A stretch of 64,000 nt of DNA from Gluconobacter roseus NBRC 3990 (GCF_006538885.1 NZ_BJLY01000003.1:434001-498000), one strand, 5' to 3'; positions 42,664-51,912 are shown, numbered from the stretch's first letter. The notes: generated from the sequence alone by a model not told the origin. A program made the numbers and translations.

Positions 42664-43710
42664 ATGTCTAACGCCGCCGAAGCACCACGACAGAACCGGG
42701 TCATTGACCTCAAGGCCGGGGCGCACATGATGGTGCTGGATGCAGGGATTTTCTGCATCTTTCATGCTGCCGGACAGGCGCCCGCAGGTCCGGCAGGGCT
42801 GCCGGGTGTCCGGATCTCCCGCGCGCCGGGTACGCCGCCGGGACTGGTGACGGTCAGTACTTTTGAGGAAGATGGCTGGATCGGTGGATCGAACGGCGCA
42901 GCCCTCGTCCGGGTTATGCGTGGCCCGGCCGCCGTGCTGGTGACAACCTATCAGGAACCGGACAGCGTTCATCCGGCTCCCCGTCTGCAGGTTGCCCAGC
43001 TGGCTGGTCCGGTAACATCGGCTCCTGCCCAGCCGGCTGTCCCGGCTGCTGCTGTGGCGCCGGTTGCAGCAAAAGCGCCTGCACCTGACGTGAGCGAAGC
43101 CTCCGCGGAAAAAGTGGCCGAGAAGATCGCAAATGATATCTCCGCCCACATCCAGCGCCGTGGTGATGTCGCAACCGGCATCGGACACTGGATGGGTGTA
43201 CCGGGCAGCCAGAGCTGGATCGAAGGCTTCAGCATTGCGCCCGAAGATGGCATCCCGGCATCGGACATCGAATATCAGGCGGTCCTCGGCAAGGGCTGGC
43301 TGTCTCCCTGGGCTGAAGGCGGCCAGTATTGCGGCTCGCGTGGTATGGCACTCCCGATTCTCGGTCTGCGGGTCCGTCTGAAAGGCAAGTCCGCCGAAGC
43401 GCACAAGGTTCGTCTGACGGCCACATTCACGGATGGTACACGTCTTGGGCCTGTAGATGGCTCCGAAGCGCTCGAGGCGGAGAGCCTTGCCCCGCTGGAG
43501 TCTTTCCTGCTCGAATTCGTGAGTGAGAGCGAAGAAATTCCTGCGCCCAAGTCTGAAGCCCCCAAAGCTGCAACTCCCAGGGCTGCGTCAAAAGCGGCGT
43601 CCAGCAAGACAAGCGCAAAGGCGCCTGCCAAGCCGCGCGCTCCGAAGGCTGCTGAAGCCAAGGCCAAGCCTGCTACTCCGAGAAAGCGCAAGCCTGCTTC
43701 GGCGTCCTGA
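42664..43710 (+). CDS. Protein with a ChW-like domain and an Ala/Lys/Pro tail
   Basis: 348 residues, no signal peptide. Residues 10-100 form a conserved-looking domain of unknown fold (VIDLKAGAHMMVLDAGIFCIFHA ... TVSTFEEDGWIGGSNGAALVRV). After an Ala/Pro linker, about 185-260 reads GSQSWIEGFSIAP ... DIEYQAVLGKGWLSPWAEGGQYCGSRGMALPILGLRVRLKG. This closely follows the clostridial hydrophobic W (ChW) repeat: [IV]-x-Y, GW-x-x-W, G-x-x-x-G-[ST]-x-G-x-x-[LI] and a final I/V-x-L-x-G. The last 65 residues are a basic Ala/Lys/Pro tail that may bind nucleic acid or an acidic polymer. The function is unknown; it sits between two glycosyltransferases. Confidence 0.8.
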   Translation: MSNAAEAPRQNRVIDLKAGAHMMVLDAGIFCIFHAAGQAPAGPAGLPGVRISRAPGTPPGLVTVSTFEEDGWIGGSNGAALVRVMRGPAAVLVTTYQEPDSVHPAPRLQVAQLAGPVTSAPAQPAVPAAAVAPVAAKAPAPDVSEASAEKVAEKIANDISAHIQRRGDVATGIGHWMGVPGSQSWIEGFSIAPEDGIPASDIEYQAVLGKGWLSPWAEGGQYCGSRGMALPILGLRVRLKGKSAEAHKVRLTATFTDGTRLGPVDGSEALEAESLAPLESFLLEFVSESEEIPAPKSEAPKAATPRAASKAASSKTSAKAPAKPRAPKAAEAKAKPATPRKRKPASAS

Positions 43711-43799
43711 TCCATCGGTGATGTCTGACTGAGTGACCGGGGAAGGCGTGATCCTTCTCCGGCCGTTTTGAAAAACTGCTGCTGTCTGCTGTCCTCTCC

Positions 43800-45080
43800 G
43801 TGCGCGAACTGGAAGCCGCAGAGGCTTCCAGTCGCTCCGGAGACGACGTGCGTTATCTATTCGTTCATCAGAATTTTCCGGGACAGTTCCTGCACTTTGT
43901 TCGCCATCTTCAGGCGCAGGATCATGAGATCGTCTTCATTTCCGAAGCCAATAACGGTCATATTCCCGGGGTGCGGCGCGCCATTTACCGTGTGCCCCGG
44001 CTGCCGTCGACAGAGACACATGCTCATCTGAGAGAATTCGAGTACGGTCTGCTCCGTGCTGAAGCCGTTGCAACCGCCGCACGGACGCTCAAGGGTCTTG
44101 GCTACGAGCCTGACATTATCATCGGCCATCATGGCTGGGGCGAACTGCTCAATCTGGGGGATGTTTTCCCGAACTGTCCGATCCTCGGATATTTCGAGTT
44201 TTTCTATCATGCCGACCGTAATGACGTCGGTTTTGATCCGGAATTCCCTCCGTCTCCGGAACTCGCCGCAGCCGTCAGGGTCAAGAACGCGATCAATCTG
44301 CAGGCGCTCTGTCTGGCAAACGGATACGGCCAGAGCCCAACCCGGTTCCAGCTTGGAACCTATCCTGGCTGGGCGCAGGAAAAGATTTCCCTGCTGCGTG
44401 AAGGGGTCAATCTGGAACTCTGTTCTCCGGACCCGCAGGCCAGACGGCGTAATCTGGCCATCAAGGATGTCCGCATTACGCCCAAGATGCCGCTTGTGAC
44501 TTATGTCGCGCGTGACCTTGAGCCCTATCGCGGTTTCCATGTCGTGATGCGGGCTCTCCCGCGTATTCTTTCAGAGCGTAAAGATGCCCATGTCATCCTC
44601 GTAGGGGGCGATAAGGTCAGCTACGGCACACTTCCCCTGGGAGGCGGAAGCTGGCGTGAAATCATGCTGCGCGAGCTTGGGGATAAGCTCGACCTTGATC
44701 GCATACATTTTGTCGGCAAGGTTGAATACGATGATTTCCGGGCGCTGCTGCGTCGCTCGGATGCGCATCTCTACCTGACCTATCCGTTCGTAGCCTCTTG
44801 GTCTCTGCGTGAAGCCATGGCGACAGGCTGTCCGATCATTGGCAGTGATACAGCCCCGGTCAGGGAGTTCATCACAAATGACGTGACCGGCCGTCTGGTG
44901 CCGTTTCTTGAGCCGGAGAAGATTGCCGAAGCAACTCTTACCATGCTGGATGATCGCAAAACTGCCCGACGTCTGGGGCAGGAAGCCCGTCGTTATGCTG
45001 AAGCTGAACTCTGTCTGAACGATTATCTGAAAAATTACGATGAACTGGTCGCCCGGATCATGAAAACGCACTCTTCTTAG
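43800..45080 (+). CDS. GT4-family glycosyltransferase
   Basis: 426 residues from GTG 43800. The N-terminal Rossmann domain begins YLFVHQNFPGQFLHFVRHLQAQ, a pattern common in GT4 enzymes. The C-terminal domain has VTYVARDLEPYRGFHVVMRAL, VILVGGDKVSYG, IHFVGKVEYDDFRALLRRSDAHLYLTYPF and the SLREAMATGCPIIGSDTAPVREFI segment with the sugar-nucleotide contacts. No membrane segment is seen. It probably adds sugars to the same product as the upstream GT2-GT4 protein. The donor and acceptor cannot be told from sequence. Confidence 0.92.
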   Translation: MRELEAAEASSRSGDDVRYLFVHQNFPGQFLHFVRHLQAQDHEIVFISEANNGHIPGVRRAIYRVPRLPSTETHAHLREFEYGLLRAEAVATAARTLKGLGYEPDIIIGHHGWGELLNLGDVFPNCPILGYFEFFYHADRNDVGFDPEFPPSPELAAAVRVKNAINLQALCLANGYGQSPTRFQLGTYPGWAQEKISLLREGVNLELCSPDPQARRRNLAIKDVRITPKMPLVTYVARDLEPYRGFHVVMRALPRILSERKDAHVILVGGDKVSYGTLPLGGGSWREIMLRELGDKLDLDRIHFVGKVEYDDFRALLRRSDAHLYLTYPFVASWSLREAMATGCPIIGSDTAPVREFITNDVTGRLVPFLEPEKIAEATLTMLDDRKTARRLGQEARRYAEAELCLNDYLKNYDELVARIMKTHSS

Positions 45081-45119
45081 AGAGGGAATTGAACGCAACT
45101 CCAGAAAGGATAAGCCAGT

Positions 45120-45539
45120 ATGATGAATGAAATAGTCTCGGCGCTGGAGGCCGCTGTAGGGCGGTGGGTCTGTAAAAAGGATGCGTCATCCCAACCAGCG
45201 CTGCTCACACAGTCAGACGTTCATGATCTTGCCATGGCTACAACGGCAGGAATGTCAGATCCAGCATTTCCGGAAGGGGAACGGGAATGGGGCAATCTGC
45301 GTGAACTGACAAAGAGCTGGGTTGTCCAGCAGAAGCCGGGAGCCAAACCAGGCCCATTAGAGGTCCAGGATTTTGAACATCTGGCAGCTCTGATCTCGCC
45401 GGTACTTCCTGCATCCGAGCCCGTTAGTTCTGCTGTTCGCCAGGATGATACCACTCCCGTTCAGTCAAACGTAGAGCGCTGGACATACGAAGCAGCCGAT
45501 CTGACTTTTGCCCGCGAACATCTTGAGCGATGCCTCTGA
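45120..45539 (+). CDS. Hypothetical protein at the end of the glycosyltransferase cluster
   Basis: 139 residues from ATG 45120 with GAAAGGA about 12 bases upstream. It looks soluble and helical: a first region MNEIVSALEAAVGRWVCKKD, then REWGNLRELTKSWVVQQKPG, a Pro-rich piece and VERWTYEAADLTFAREHLERCL. No family is recognised. It is 39 bases after the GT4 gene on the same strand and probably co-transcribed. Confidence 0.65.
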   Translation: MMNEIVSALEAAVGRWVCKKDASSQPALLTQSDVHDLAMATTAGMSDPAFPEGEREWGNLRELTKSWVVQQKPGAKPGPLEVQDFEHLAALISPVLPASEPVSSAVRQDDTTPVQSNVERWTYEAADLTFAREHLERCL

Positions 45540-45548
45540 AACGCAGAA

Positions 45549-45573
45549 CGCCCCGCAGAAGATCTGCGGGGCG
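45549..45573. terminator. Hairpin between converging units
   Basis: CGCCCCGCAGA and TCTGCGGGGCG form a perfect 11-bp stem with a 3-base loop just after the hypothetical gene and before the dps stop. There is no T-run on either side, so termination efficiency is uncertain, but the strong stem suits a shared terminator. Confidence 0.6.
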
Positions 45574-45603
45574 CTGACTGATCGCAAAATCTTACCGGAA
45601 GGA

Positions 45604-46143
45604 TCAGCTACGACTGCCTTTGTGGTCACCATCACGCATCTCACCGGTCGGCTCCTGAACATGGGCCTCGAGGAACCAGAGATGCTTGTCGAGGCCACGG
45701 GACACTTCCGTAAACACATCGGCCGTATCGTCATCCCCGGCCTCGTCCGTCACCTTGATGGACTCGCGCATGTTGTTGGCAACCGTGGCGTAGCGGTCGA
45801 TCAGGGCCGCGAGATGGTCGGCAACACGGTAGACGTTGGTCGGGTAAGGCGTGCAGGCACTGTTCTTTGAAACTTCCTGCACCGTTCCCAGCGCCGTGCC
45901 GCCAAGCTGGACAGCGCGCTCGGCAACCGTATCCGAGAACCCGTCAATGCTGGACCGGAAACCATCAAGCATTTCATGGACGCCGATGAACTGCGGCCCC
46001 TTGAGATTCCAGTGGGCCTGCTTGGTGATAAGCGCCAGATCGATCAGGTCCGAAAGCCGGGCGTTCAGCGTTTCGATGGAAACATTCTTGGTGTTGTCCG
46101 CAGTGTTGTTCTGCGTCACGTGGCGGTCTGTTCTGGAAGCCAT
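45604..46143 (-). CDS. dps: Dps-family ferritin-like DNA-protection protein
   Basis: Twelve-subunit iron-storing protein that oxidises Fe(II) with peroxide and shields DNA. The 179-residue product has the ferroxidase-site residues in ITKQAHWNLKGPQFIGVHEMLDGF (two His plus Asp/Glu), then VAERAVQLGGTALGT and DDDTADVFTEVSRGLDKHLWFLEAH. The N-terminus MASRTDRHVTQNNTADNTKN and the basic end (RDGDHKGSRS) could contact DNA. AGGAG sits 7 bases before ATG 46143, which settles the start although the frame is open to 46380. Stress regulation is likely but no operator was recognised. Confidence 0.94.
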   Translation of the reverse strand: MASRTDRHVTQNNTADNTKNVSIETLNARLSDLIDLALITKQAHWNLKGPQFIGVHEMLDGFRSSIDGFSDTVAERAVQLGGTALGTVQEVSKNSACTPYPTNVYRVADHLAALIDRYATVANNMRESIKVTDEAGDDDTADVFTEVSRGLDKHLWFLEAHVQEPTGEMRDGDHKGSRS

Positions 46144-46503
46144 GGGATTACTCCTGAGCATCTGAATACGACCCGAAGGCGGGTCATCAGGTTGCTGAAA
46201 GATCTTGGCGCCTGCTCTTATGCAGGCTGTCAGTCTCCCAAACGTGTTACATGTGCCACAGTTCCCATCCAAACTCCGGGCGTGTCGTGACAGTTCCATC
46301 ACCCGTGCAGTGTAAAATCCGGCAGTGCCGCCCGGCGTGCAGGCACGATCCGCAGTCACCGTTTCGTTCAGTGATGACATAAATCTTTCATCACGCCTCG
46401 TTCCTGTTCCGGTTGTTCTTCCATGACAGGACGGCTAATGCACTGAAGTGGTGGCTGCGGCTGCCGGATAACGCCCGTTTTTTCAAGTCAGAGCTTCTCA
46501 CGC
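46144..46503. other. Intergenic region between dps and the phosphate operon
   Basis: About 360 bases between divergent units. It must hold the dps promoter and the pst promoter. The Pho-box-like site at 46374-46391 is the only recognisable element; I see no gene in it. Confidence 0.6.
46374..46391 (+). promoter_or_regulatory. Pho-box-like site upstream of pstC
   Basis: ATGACATAAATCTTTCAT matches the E. coli Pho box (CTGTCATAAATCTGTCAT) at 15 of 18 positions. It lies within a 7-10-7 dyad (GTGATGA ... TCATCAC, 46371-46394) about 113 bases before pstC, in an operon that encodes PhoB itself. Confidence 0.7.
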
Positions 46504-47484
46504 ATGACCCTTGCCACAGCCACGCAGCCTACCGAGGCCCGCGACAAGGCCGGTGTTTCCCATAGTGGAAGCCGCCGCAGCGGGCCCGATACCGCATTCC
46601 ATCTTCTGGTCGCGGCATCCGCGCTTCTGGTGCTGGTGGTGCTCGGTGGTCTCGTGGTCCTCATGGGCGTGGGTGGCAGTCAGGCCTTCCGCACGTTTGG
46701 CCTGGGCTTTGCCTTCCGTAATGTCTGGAATCCGGTTGCCGATCAGTATGGTGCCTGGGCGCCGCTGTTCGGTACCATTGTCAGCACGCTGATCGGCGTC
46801 ATCATTGCTCTGCCGCTGGCCTTCGGAACGGCTTTCTGGCTGACCGCAATGGCACCGCCCCGGATCGCGGCCATCGTTGGAACCGCCGTGCAGCTTCTGG
46901 CCGCCGTGCCGTCCATCATTTTCGGCATGTGGGGCTTCTTCACGATTGTCCCCTTCATGGCGCGGACGGTCCAGCCATTCCTGACCCATCATTTCAAGCA
47001 TGTGCCCGGCATCCGCTTCATCATCCATGGCGCGCCGTTCGGCACGGGTCTCATGACGGCCGGGCTGGTGCTTGCGGTCATGATCGCTCCTTTCATGACC
47101 GCCGTGATGCGGGACGTTTTTGCCGCTATGCCCAATATGCTGCGTGAAAGTGCCTACGGCCTTGGCGCCACGCGCTGGGACGTGATGTGGAAAGTCGTTG
47201 TTCCCTGGTCCCGTTCGGGCATGATCGGTGCGATCGTGCTGGGTATGGGGCGCGCACTGGGTGAGACCATGGCCGTGACCTTCGTGATCGGCAACGTGAC
47301 GGCTGTGGGCTGGTCGCTCTTCGCGCCCCGCAGCACTGTTGCCTCACTGATTGCGCTCCAGTTTCCGGAAAGCCCGGCTGGTTCGCTGCGCCTGTCGTCC
47401 CTGCTGGCTCTGGGCTTCATCCTGATGCTGCTGTCCTTCGCCAGTCTGGCACTCGCGCGGATGCTGCGGGGAGATACGAAATGA
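46504..47484 (+). CDS. pstC: Phosphate ABC transporter permease PstC
   Basis: Inner-membrane permease of the high-affinity phosphate transporter. 326 residues with about six membrane segments. Family marks are FGTIVSTLIGVIIALPLAFGTAFW, LLAAVPSIIFGMWGFF and the ATPase-contact loop RESAYGLGATRWDVMWKVVVPWSRSG (EAA-type, about 225-250). GMGRALGETMAVTFVIGN is typical of PstC. First gene of pstCAB-phoU-phoBR; pstS, the phosphate-binding protein, is absent from the window. Confidence 0.94.
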   Translation: MTLATATQPTEARDKAGVSHSGSRRSGPDTAFHLLVAASALLVLVVLGGLVVLMGVGGSQAFRTFGLGFAFRNVWNPVADQYGAWAPLFGTIVSTLIGVIIALPLAFGTAFWLTAMAPPRIAAIVGTAVQLLAAVPSIIFGMWGFFTIVPFMARTVQPFLTHHFKHVPGIRFIIHGAPFGTGLMTAGLVLAVMIAPFMTAVMRDVFAAMPNMLRESAYGLGATRWDVMWKVVVPWSRSGMIGAIVLGMGRALGETMAVTFVIGNVTAVGWSLFAPRSTVASLIALQFPESPAGSLRLSSLLALGFILMLLSFASLALARMLRGDTK

Positions 47485-48353
47485 GCGAGACAACCGTTTC
47501 CACAAACGGCTGGAAGCCCAATCCCCGCGCGGCCCGTCGCCGGAGCGCCGATCATCTCGCCACGGCCTTTGGCATGGTTATGGCCGGCATCCTTGTGCTG
47601 GTACTGGCCTCCATTCTGTGGACGCTCCTTTCGCGCGGGCTTGCCGGCCTCTCCGCCGCGGCGATCATGAAGCCCATGGGGCCTCCCGGGTCGTCCTCGG
47701 GTCTGGCTAATGCGATCGTCGGCAGCCTGATCCAGACCTTTCTGGCCCTGTTGATGGCAACCCCGCTGGGCCTTGGCTGTGGGATCTATCTCTCAGAATA
47801 TGGCGCAAAGACCAACAGGTTCGCGTCCTGCGTCCGCTTCGTGTCCGATGTGCTGATGTCGGTTCCGTCCATTCTGGTCGGTCTGTTCGTCTATCAGGTC
47901 ATGGTTGCACCGTTCGGGCACTTCTCCGCCTTGGCCGGTTCCGTGGCACTCGCGATCTTGGCGGTGCCGATCATCGTGCGCACGACCGAGGACATGCTGC
48001 GGCTTGTGCCGACGTCGATGCGCGAGGCCGGAGCAGCACTTGGTGCCACGCGCTGGCGGGTAACGCTCTCGCTGTGCCTGCGCTCCGCCAAGACAGGCGT
48101 TCTGACCGGTATTCTTCTGGCACTCGCCCGTGTGAGTGGTGAGACGGCGCCGCTGCTGTTCACGTCGCTGGGCAACCAGAACTGGTCTTTCAGCCTCAAC
48201 CGGCCGATGGCGAGCCTTCCGGTGACGATCTACCAGTATGCCGGTGCGTCCTATGAAGACTGGGTGCAGCTGGCCTGGGCCGGTGCGCTCCTTGTGACAA
48301 TGGGCGTTCTGGCCATCAATATTGCCGTCCGCGTCTCGGCGCGACGCGGATGA
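47481..48353 (+). CDS. pstA: Phosphate ABC transporter permease PstA
   Basis: Second permease of the phosphate transporter. 290 residues with six membrane segments. Typical stretches are [35 protein letters not shown], the EAA loop [26 protein letters not shown] and [21 protein letters not shown]. It overlaps pstC by 4 bp and pstB by 4 bp. Confidence 0.95.
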   Translation: MSETTVSTNGWKPNPRAARRRSADHLATAFGMVMAGILVLVLASILWTLLSRGLAGLSAAAIMKPMGPPGSSSGLANAIVGSLIQTFLALLMATPLGLGCGIYLSEYGAKTNRFASCVRFVSDVLMSVPSILVGLFVYQVMVAPFGHFSALAGSVALAILAVPIIVRTTEDMLRLVPTSMREAGAALGATRWRVTLSLCLRSAKTGVLTGILLALARVSGETAPLLFTSLGNQNWSFSLNRPMASLPVTIYQYAGASYEDWVQLAWAGALLVTMGVLAINIAVRVSARRG

Positions 48354-49180
48354 CCCCGGAAACACTGCAGGGGATGACACAGGATTTCATGATGACCGAG
48401 ACTGATCCGCAGATGGTGAAAAGCCCTGAAGTGGCGCTGGCTGTCCGCAATCTGAACTTCTATTACGGCGAAAACCACGCCCTGCACGACATCTCGGTGG
48501 ATTTTCCGGCGCGTCGCGTTACGGCCATGATCGGGCCGAGTGGATGTGGCAAATCGACGCTGCTGCGCGTGTTCAACCGCATGTACGATCTGTATCCCGG
48601 CCAGCGCGCGACGGGTGAGGTGATTTTCGACGGGCGCAATGTTCTGGACCGGGATCTGGACCTGAACATCCTGCGTGCCCGCGTGGGGATGGTGTTCCAG
48701 AAGCCGACGCCGTTCCCGATGTCCATCTACGATAACATCGCTTTCGGCGTGCGCCTGCATGAGAAGCTGAACAAGGCTGACATGGATGCGCGCGTGCAGG
48801 ACGTGCTGACGCGTGTTGCGCTGTGGAACGAAGTCCGCGACCGTCTGAATGCTCCGGCATCCGGCCTGTCCGGTGGCCAGCAGCAGCGTCTGTGCATTGC
48901 CCGTTCCATTGCGACGCGCCCGGAAGTGCTGCTGCTCGACGAGCCGACTTCGGCGCTGGATCCGATTTCCACGGCGCGCATCGAGGAGCTTCTCGATGAA
49001 CTCAAGGAAGAGTTCACGATCGCGATCGTGACCCACAACATGCAGCAGGCTGCGCGCTGCGCGGATCAGGTGGCATTTTTCTACATGGGACGGCTGATCG
49101 AAGTGGACAGTGCGGACCGCATGTTCACCAATCCGAAGCAGCAGCAGACCCAGGACTACATCACCGGCAGGTTTGGATAA
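48350..49180 (+). CDS. pstB: Phosphate ABC transporter ATPase PstB
   Basis: ATP-hydrolysing subunit on the cytoplasmic face. 276 residues with Walker [18 protein letters not shown], the PstB-type Q-loop segment [21 protein letters not shown], signature [14 protein letters not shown], Walker [14 protein letters not shown] and the His switch [14 protein letters not shown]. It may start at the internal ATG codons (QDFMMTETD) rather than at 48350. It overlaps pstA by 4 bp. Confidence 0.96.
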   Translation: MTPETLQGMTQDFMMTETDPQMVKSPEVALAVRNLNFYYGENHALHDISVDFPARRVTAMIGPSGCGKSTLLRVFNRMYDLYPGQRATGEVIFDGRNVLDRDLDLNILRARVGMVFQKPTPFPMSIYDNIAFGVRLHEKLNKADMDARVQDVLTRVALWNEVRDRLNAPASGLSGGQQQRLCIARSIATRPEVLLLDEPTSALDPISTARIEELLDELKEEFTIAIVTHNMQQAARCADQVAFFYMGRLIEVDSADRMFTNPKQQQTQDYITGRFG

Positions 49181-49186
49181 CGCGTC

Positions 49187-49921
49187 ATGGCTGACAGATC
49201 CCATATCGTCAAAAGCTACGAACAGGAGTTGGGCCAGCTCCGGTCCATGATGGCGCAGATGGGCGGCATCGTGGAAAATCAGGTGGCCCTCGCGCTGTCC
49301 GCCATTGCGGACCGCAATGAGGAAGCCGCCGATGCCGCCGCGCGTCAGGACCCCGAAGTGGATCAGCTGGAGCGTGAGGTCGAAAGCCTTGCGATCCGTC
49401 TGCTGGCGTTGCGCAGCCCCATGGCGGGCGATCTGCGCGAGATCGTGGCGGCCCTGAAGATCACGGGCGATCTGGAGCGGATCGGCGATTACGCATCGTC
49501 CATCGCGCGTCGTTCGCTGCGGATCAGGATGCCGGAAAACCAGATCTCGCTTTCAGGTCTGCGCAGCATGGGACGTCTGGTGCAGGAAAACCTGCGCCGC
49601 TCGATCGATGCCATCACGCAGCAGGATTCCAACCGTGCCATGGAAGTCTGGCACTCGGACCGGGCCGTGGACGAGTATTACACGGCGCTGTTCCGTGAGC
49701 TCGTGACCTACATGATGGAAGATGCCCGCAACATCCGGGCCTGCACGGAACTGCTGTTCATCGCCAAGAATCTTGAGCGGATCGGCGATCATGCGACCAA
49801 TATTGCCGAGCGCGTTTTCTATGCCGTAACCGGCGACAACCTGCCGTCCCTGCGTCCGCGTGGCGGTCCGGCTTCCGGACTGACAGTAGCCGAAACGATG
49901 CAGGAGCCTGACGTCCGGTGA
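49187..49921 (+). CDS. phoU: Phosphate signalling protein PhoU
   Basis: Links the Pst transporter to the PhoR kinase and keeps the Pho regulon off when phosphate is plentiful. 244 residues of all-helical repeat: the two metal-binding E(A/R)xxxD motifs fall in LKITGDLERIGDYASSIARR and LLFIAKNLERIGDHATNIAERV. Its end overlaps the phoB start by 4 bp. Confidence 0.95.
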   Translation: MADRSHIVKSYEQELGQLRSMMAQMGGIVENQVALALSAIADRNEEAADAAARQDPEVDQLEREVESLAIRLLALRSPMAGDLREIVAALKITGDLERIGDYASSIARRSLRIRMPENQISLSGLRSMGRLVQENLRRSIDAITQQDSNRAMEVWHSDRAVDEYYTALFRELVTYMMEDARNIRACTELLFIAKNLERIGDHATNIAERVFYAVTGDNLPSLRPRGGPASGLTVAETMQEPDVR

Positions 49922-50640
49922 AGGGACCATCGCCGGCACGTGCCAAGGGGCTCGTTCTTCTGGTCGAGGACGATCCGGCCCTCCTGCTGATGACCTGCTA
50001 CAATCTCGAACAGCGCGGCTACCGGGTCGAGAAGGCCGAAGATGGTGAGGCGGCCCTTCTGGCGCTGGAAACGTCCCGTCCGGACGCTGTCGTGCTGGAT
50101 TGGATGCTTCCGGGACTGTCAGGGCTGGATGTGTGTCGCCGGATCCGCGCCAATCCCGCACTGCGCGACGTTCCGGTCCTGCTTCTGACGGCCCGTTCGG
50201 CCGAGCAGGATGCGATCCGCGGGCTCGATACGGGTGCGGACGACTATCTGATGAAGCCGTGCAGCATCGATACGCTCGATGCGCGTCTGCGGGCGCTGCT
50301 GCGGCGGCACCAGTCCTCCTATGACCGTCTGTCCTTTGCGGACATTACGCTGGACCCTGAGACGCACCGCGTGGAACGGGCCGGGCGGATGCTGTCGCTG
50401 GGGCCGACGGAATACCGCCTGCTGGATTTGCTGATCCGCAACCCACGCAAGGTGTTTTCCCGCGAGGATCTGCTGCGACGGATCTGGGGCCAGAACATCC
50501 ATGTCGAGATCCGGACGATCGACGTTCATATCCGGCGCTTGCGCAAGGCCATTAACGGGCCGGGTGAAGTCGATCTGGTGCGGACCGTGCGTGCAGCCGG
50601 CTATGCGCTGGATGACGGCCCGACGACGGACGGCGGCTGA
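49918..50640 (+). CDS. phoB: Phosphate response regulator PhoB
   Basis: OmpR-family activator of phosphate-starvation genes. 240 residues: receiver domain with phospho-acceptor Asp in VVLDWMLPGLSG near residue 60 and LLLTARS, GADDYLMKPC; then the winged-helix DNA-binding domain (LSLGPTEYRLLDLLIRNPRKVFSREDLL ... HIRRLRKAI). GTG start at 49918 overlaps phoU. It should bind the Pho-box-like site ahead of pstC. Confidence 0.95.
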   Translation: MKGPSPARAKGLVLLVEDDPALLLMTCYNLEQRGYRVEKAEDGEAALLALETSRPDAVVLDWMLPGLSGLDVCRRIRANPALRDVPVLLLTARSAEQDAIRGLDTGADDYLMKPCSIDTLDARLRALLRRHQSSYDRLSFADITLDPETHRVERAGRMLSLGPTEYRLLDLLIRNPRKVFSREDLLRRIWGQNIHVEIRTIDVHIRRLRKAINGPGEVDLVRTVRAAGYALDDGPTTDGG

Positions 50641-50643
50641 CGG

Positions 50644-51912
50644 GTGCCGCCGGGGGGACTTCCGCCTGCAGCGGACACGCTGCCCCTGCAGGTGGGGATG
50701 GTCCTCGTCTGTGTGGCGCTGGCTGGATGGGTGCTGGCGGTCTGGTTGCTGCTGCGTCAGCCCCGCGTTCCGACATCTCCTCCCGATGACTATCTGACAC
50801 CGGTATCTCCGGCCGATCTGCCGGTTGATCCGCTGCCGGCCTGCGCCGTGGTGTTGGACGGGCTGGGTGCGATCGTACAGGTCAATGAGGAGGCAGCCTC
50901 ACAGTTCGGGGAAACGGTCGGCGCCATCCTGCGTCACCCTGCAGCGCGCGCCGCACTTTCGGCGGCATTGCGGGCCCCGGCCCCCCTCCCGAGCGTGGGG
51001 AGCAGTGGCCGGGGCGATCTGCCTCCGGTCTGTTCCACGACCTTTACCCTCGATGTGCCGGTCCCTCGCACGCTTCACCTGATGCTGCGCCGGCTTCCCG
51101 GTGGCAAGGGGCAGGACAGGCGCGTTCTGGTTGTTCTGACGGACCGGAGCGAGGCGCAGGCCGCAGACCGGATGCGCATGGACTTCGTCGCCCATGCCAG
51201 CCACGAACTCCGCACGCCGCTGGCTTCCTTAAGTGGATTTATCGACGCGCTGCGGGGGGCAGCTGGCGAAAATCCGGCCATGCGGCAGCAGTTTCTCGAT
51301 ATCATGAGCCAGCAGTCCGAGCGGCTGAAACGCCTGATCGACCGGCTGCTGTACCTGTCCCGCGTGCAGGCCCATGAACATCAGCGCCCCCGCGACGTGG
51401 TGGATGTTGCGGACCTCATGGCGGTTGTCCTTGGGGAAGTAGCTCCGCGTTTCGAGGAGGAAGGGCGGACCTTGAAGCTCGAAATCGAGGACGATCTGCT
51501 GGTTCGAGCCGATGAGGACGAAATGGTTCAGGTTCTGCTGAACCTGATCGAGAATGCGCTCCGTTACGGCGCCAGATCGGGTGATCCGCTGACCATTACC
51601 CTGTCGGCCAAACGTGCCGTCACCCCCGATGACCGCTGGCCTGCCGATGGCGGCATCATTCTCGGAATCGAGGATAATGGCTGTGGCATGGAAGCACACC
51701 ATCTGCCGCGCCTGACCGAGCGTTTCTATCGTGCGGGTGCTCCTACTGACGGAGCCGGTCAGGGGACGGGTCTTGGCCTGTCCATCGTCCGGCATATCCT
51801 GGACCGGCATGGCGGGCGTCTGCGGATTGCGAGTGCGCCGGGGAAGGGGACAACCTGTCTGGTCTGGCTGCCGGCAGCCAGCGCGCTTCAGGTGGCTTCG
51901 GCAATAGAGTAA
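50644..51912 (+). CDS. phoR: Phosphate sensor histidine kinase PhoR
   Basis: Phosphorylates PhoB in low phosphate. 422 residues from GTG 50644: one N-terminal membrane helix (VGMVLVCVALAGWVLAVWLLL), a PAS-like domain (about 60-165), the dimerisation helix with phospho-His in FVAHASHELRTPLASLSG and the ATPase domain (NLIENALRYG, GIEDNGCGM, GTGLGLSIV). Only one membrane span and almost no periplasmic part, as in other PhoR kinases that sense through PstB/PhoU. A strong terminator follows. Confidence 0.94.
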   Translation: MPPGGLPPAADTLPLQVGMVLVCVALAGWVLAVWLLLRQPRVPTSPPDDYLTPVSPADLPVDPLPACAVVLDGLGAIVQVNEEAASQFGETVGAILRHPAARAALSAALRAPAPLPSVGSSGRGDLPPVCSTTFTLDVPVPRTLHLMLRRLPGGKGQDRRVLVVLTDRSEAQAADRMRMDFVAHASHELRTPLASLSGFIDALRGAAGENPAMRQQFLDIMSQQSERLKRLIDRLLYLSRVQAHEHQRPRDVVDVADLMAVVLGEVAPRFEEEGRTLKLEIEDDLLVRADEDEMVQVLLNLIENALRYGARSGDPLTITLSAKRAVTPDDRWPADGGIILGIEDNGCGMEAHHLPRLTERFYRAGAPTDGAGQGTGLGLSIVRHILDRHGGRLRIASAPGKGTTCLVWLPAASALQVASAIE

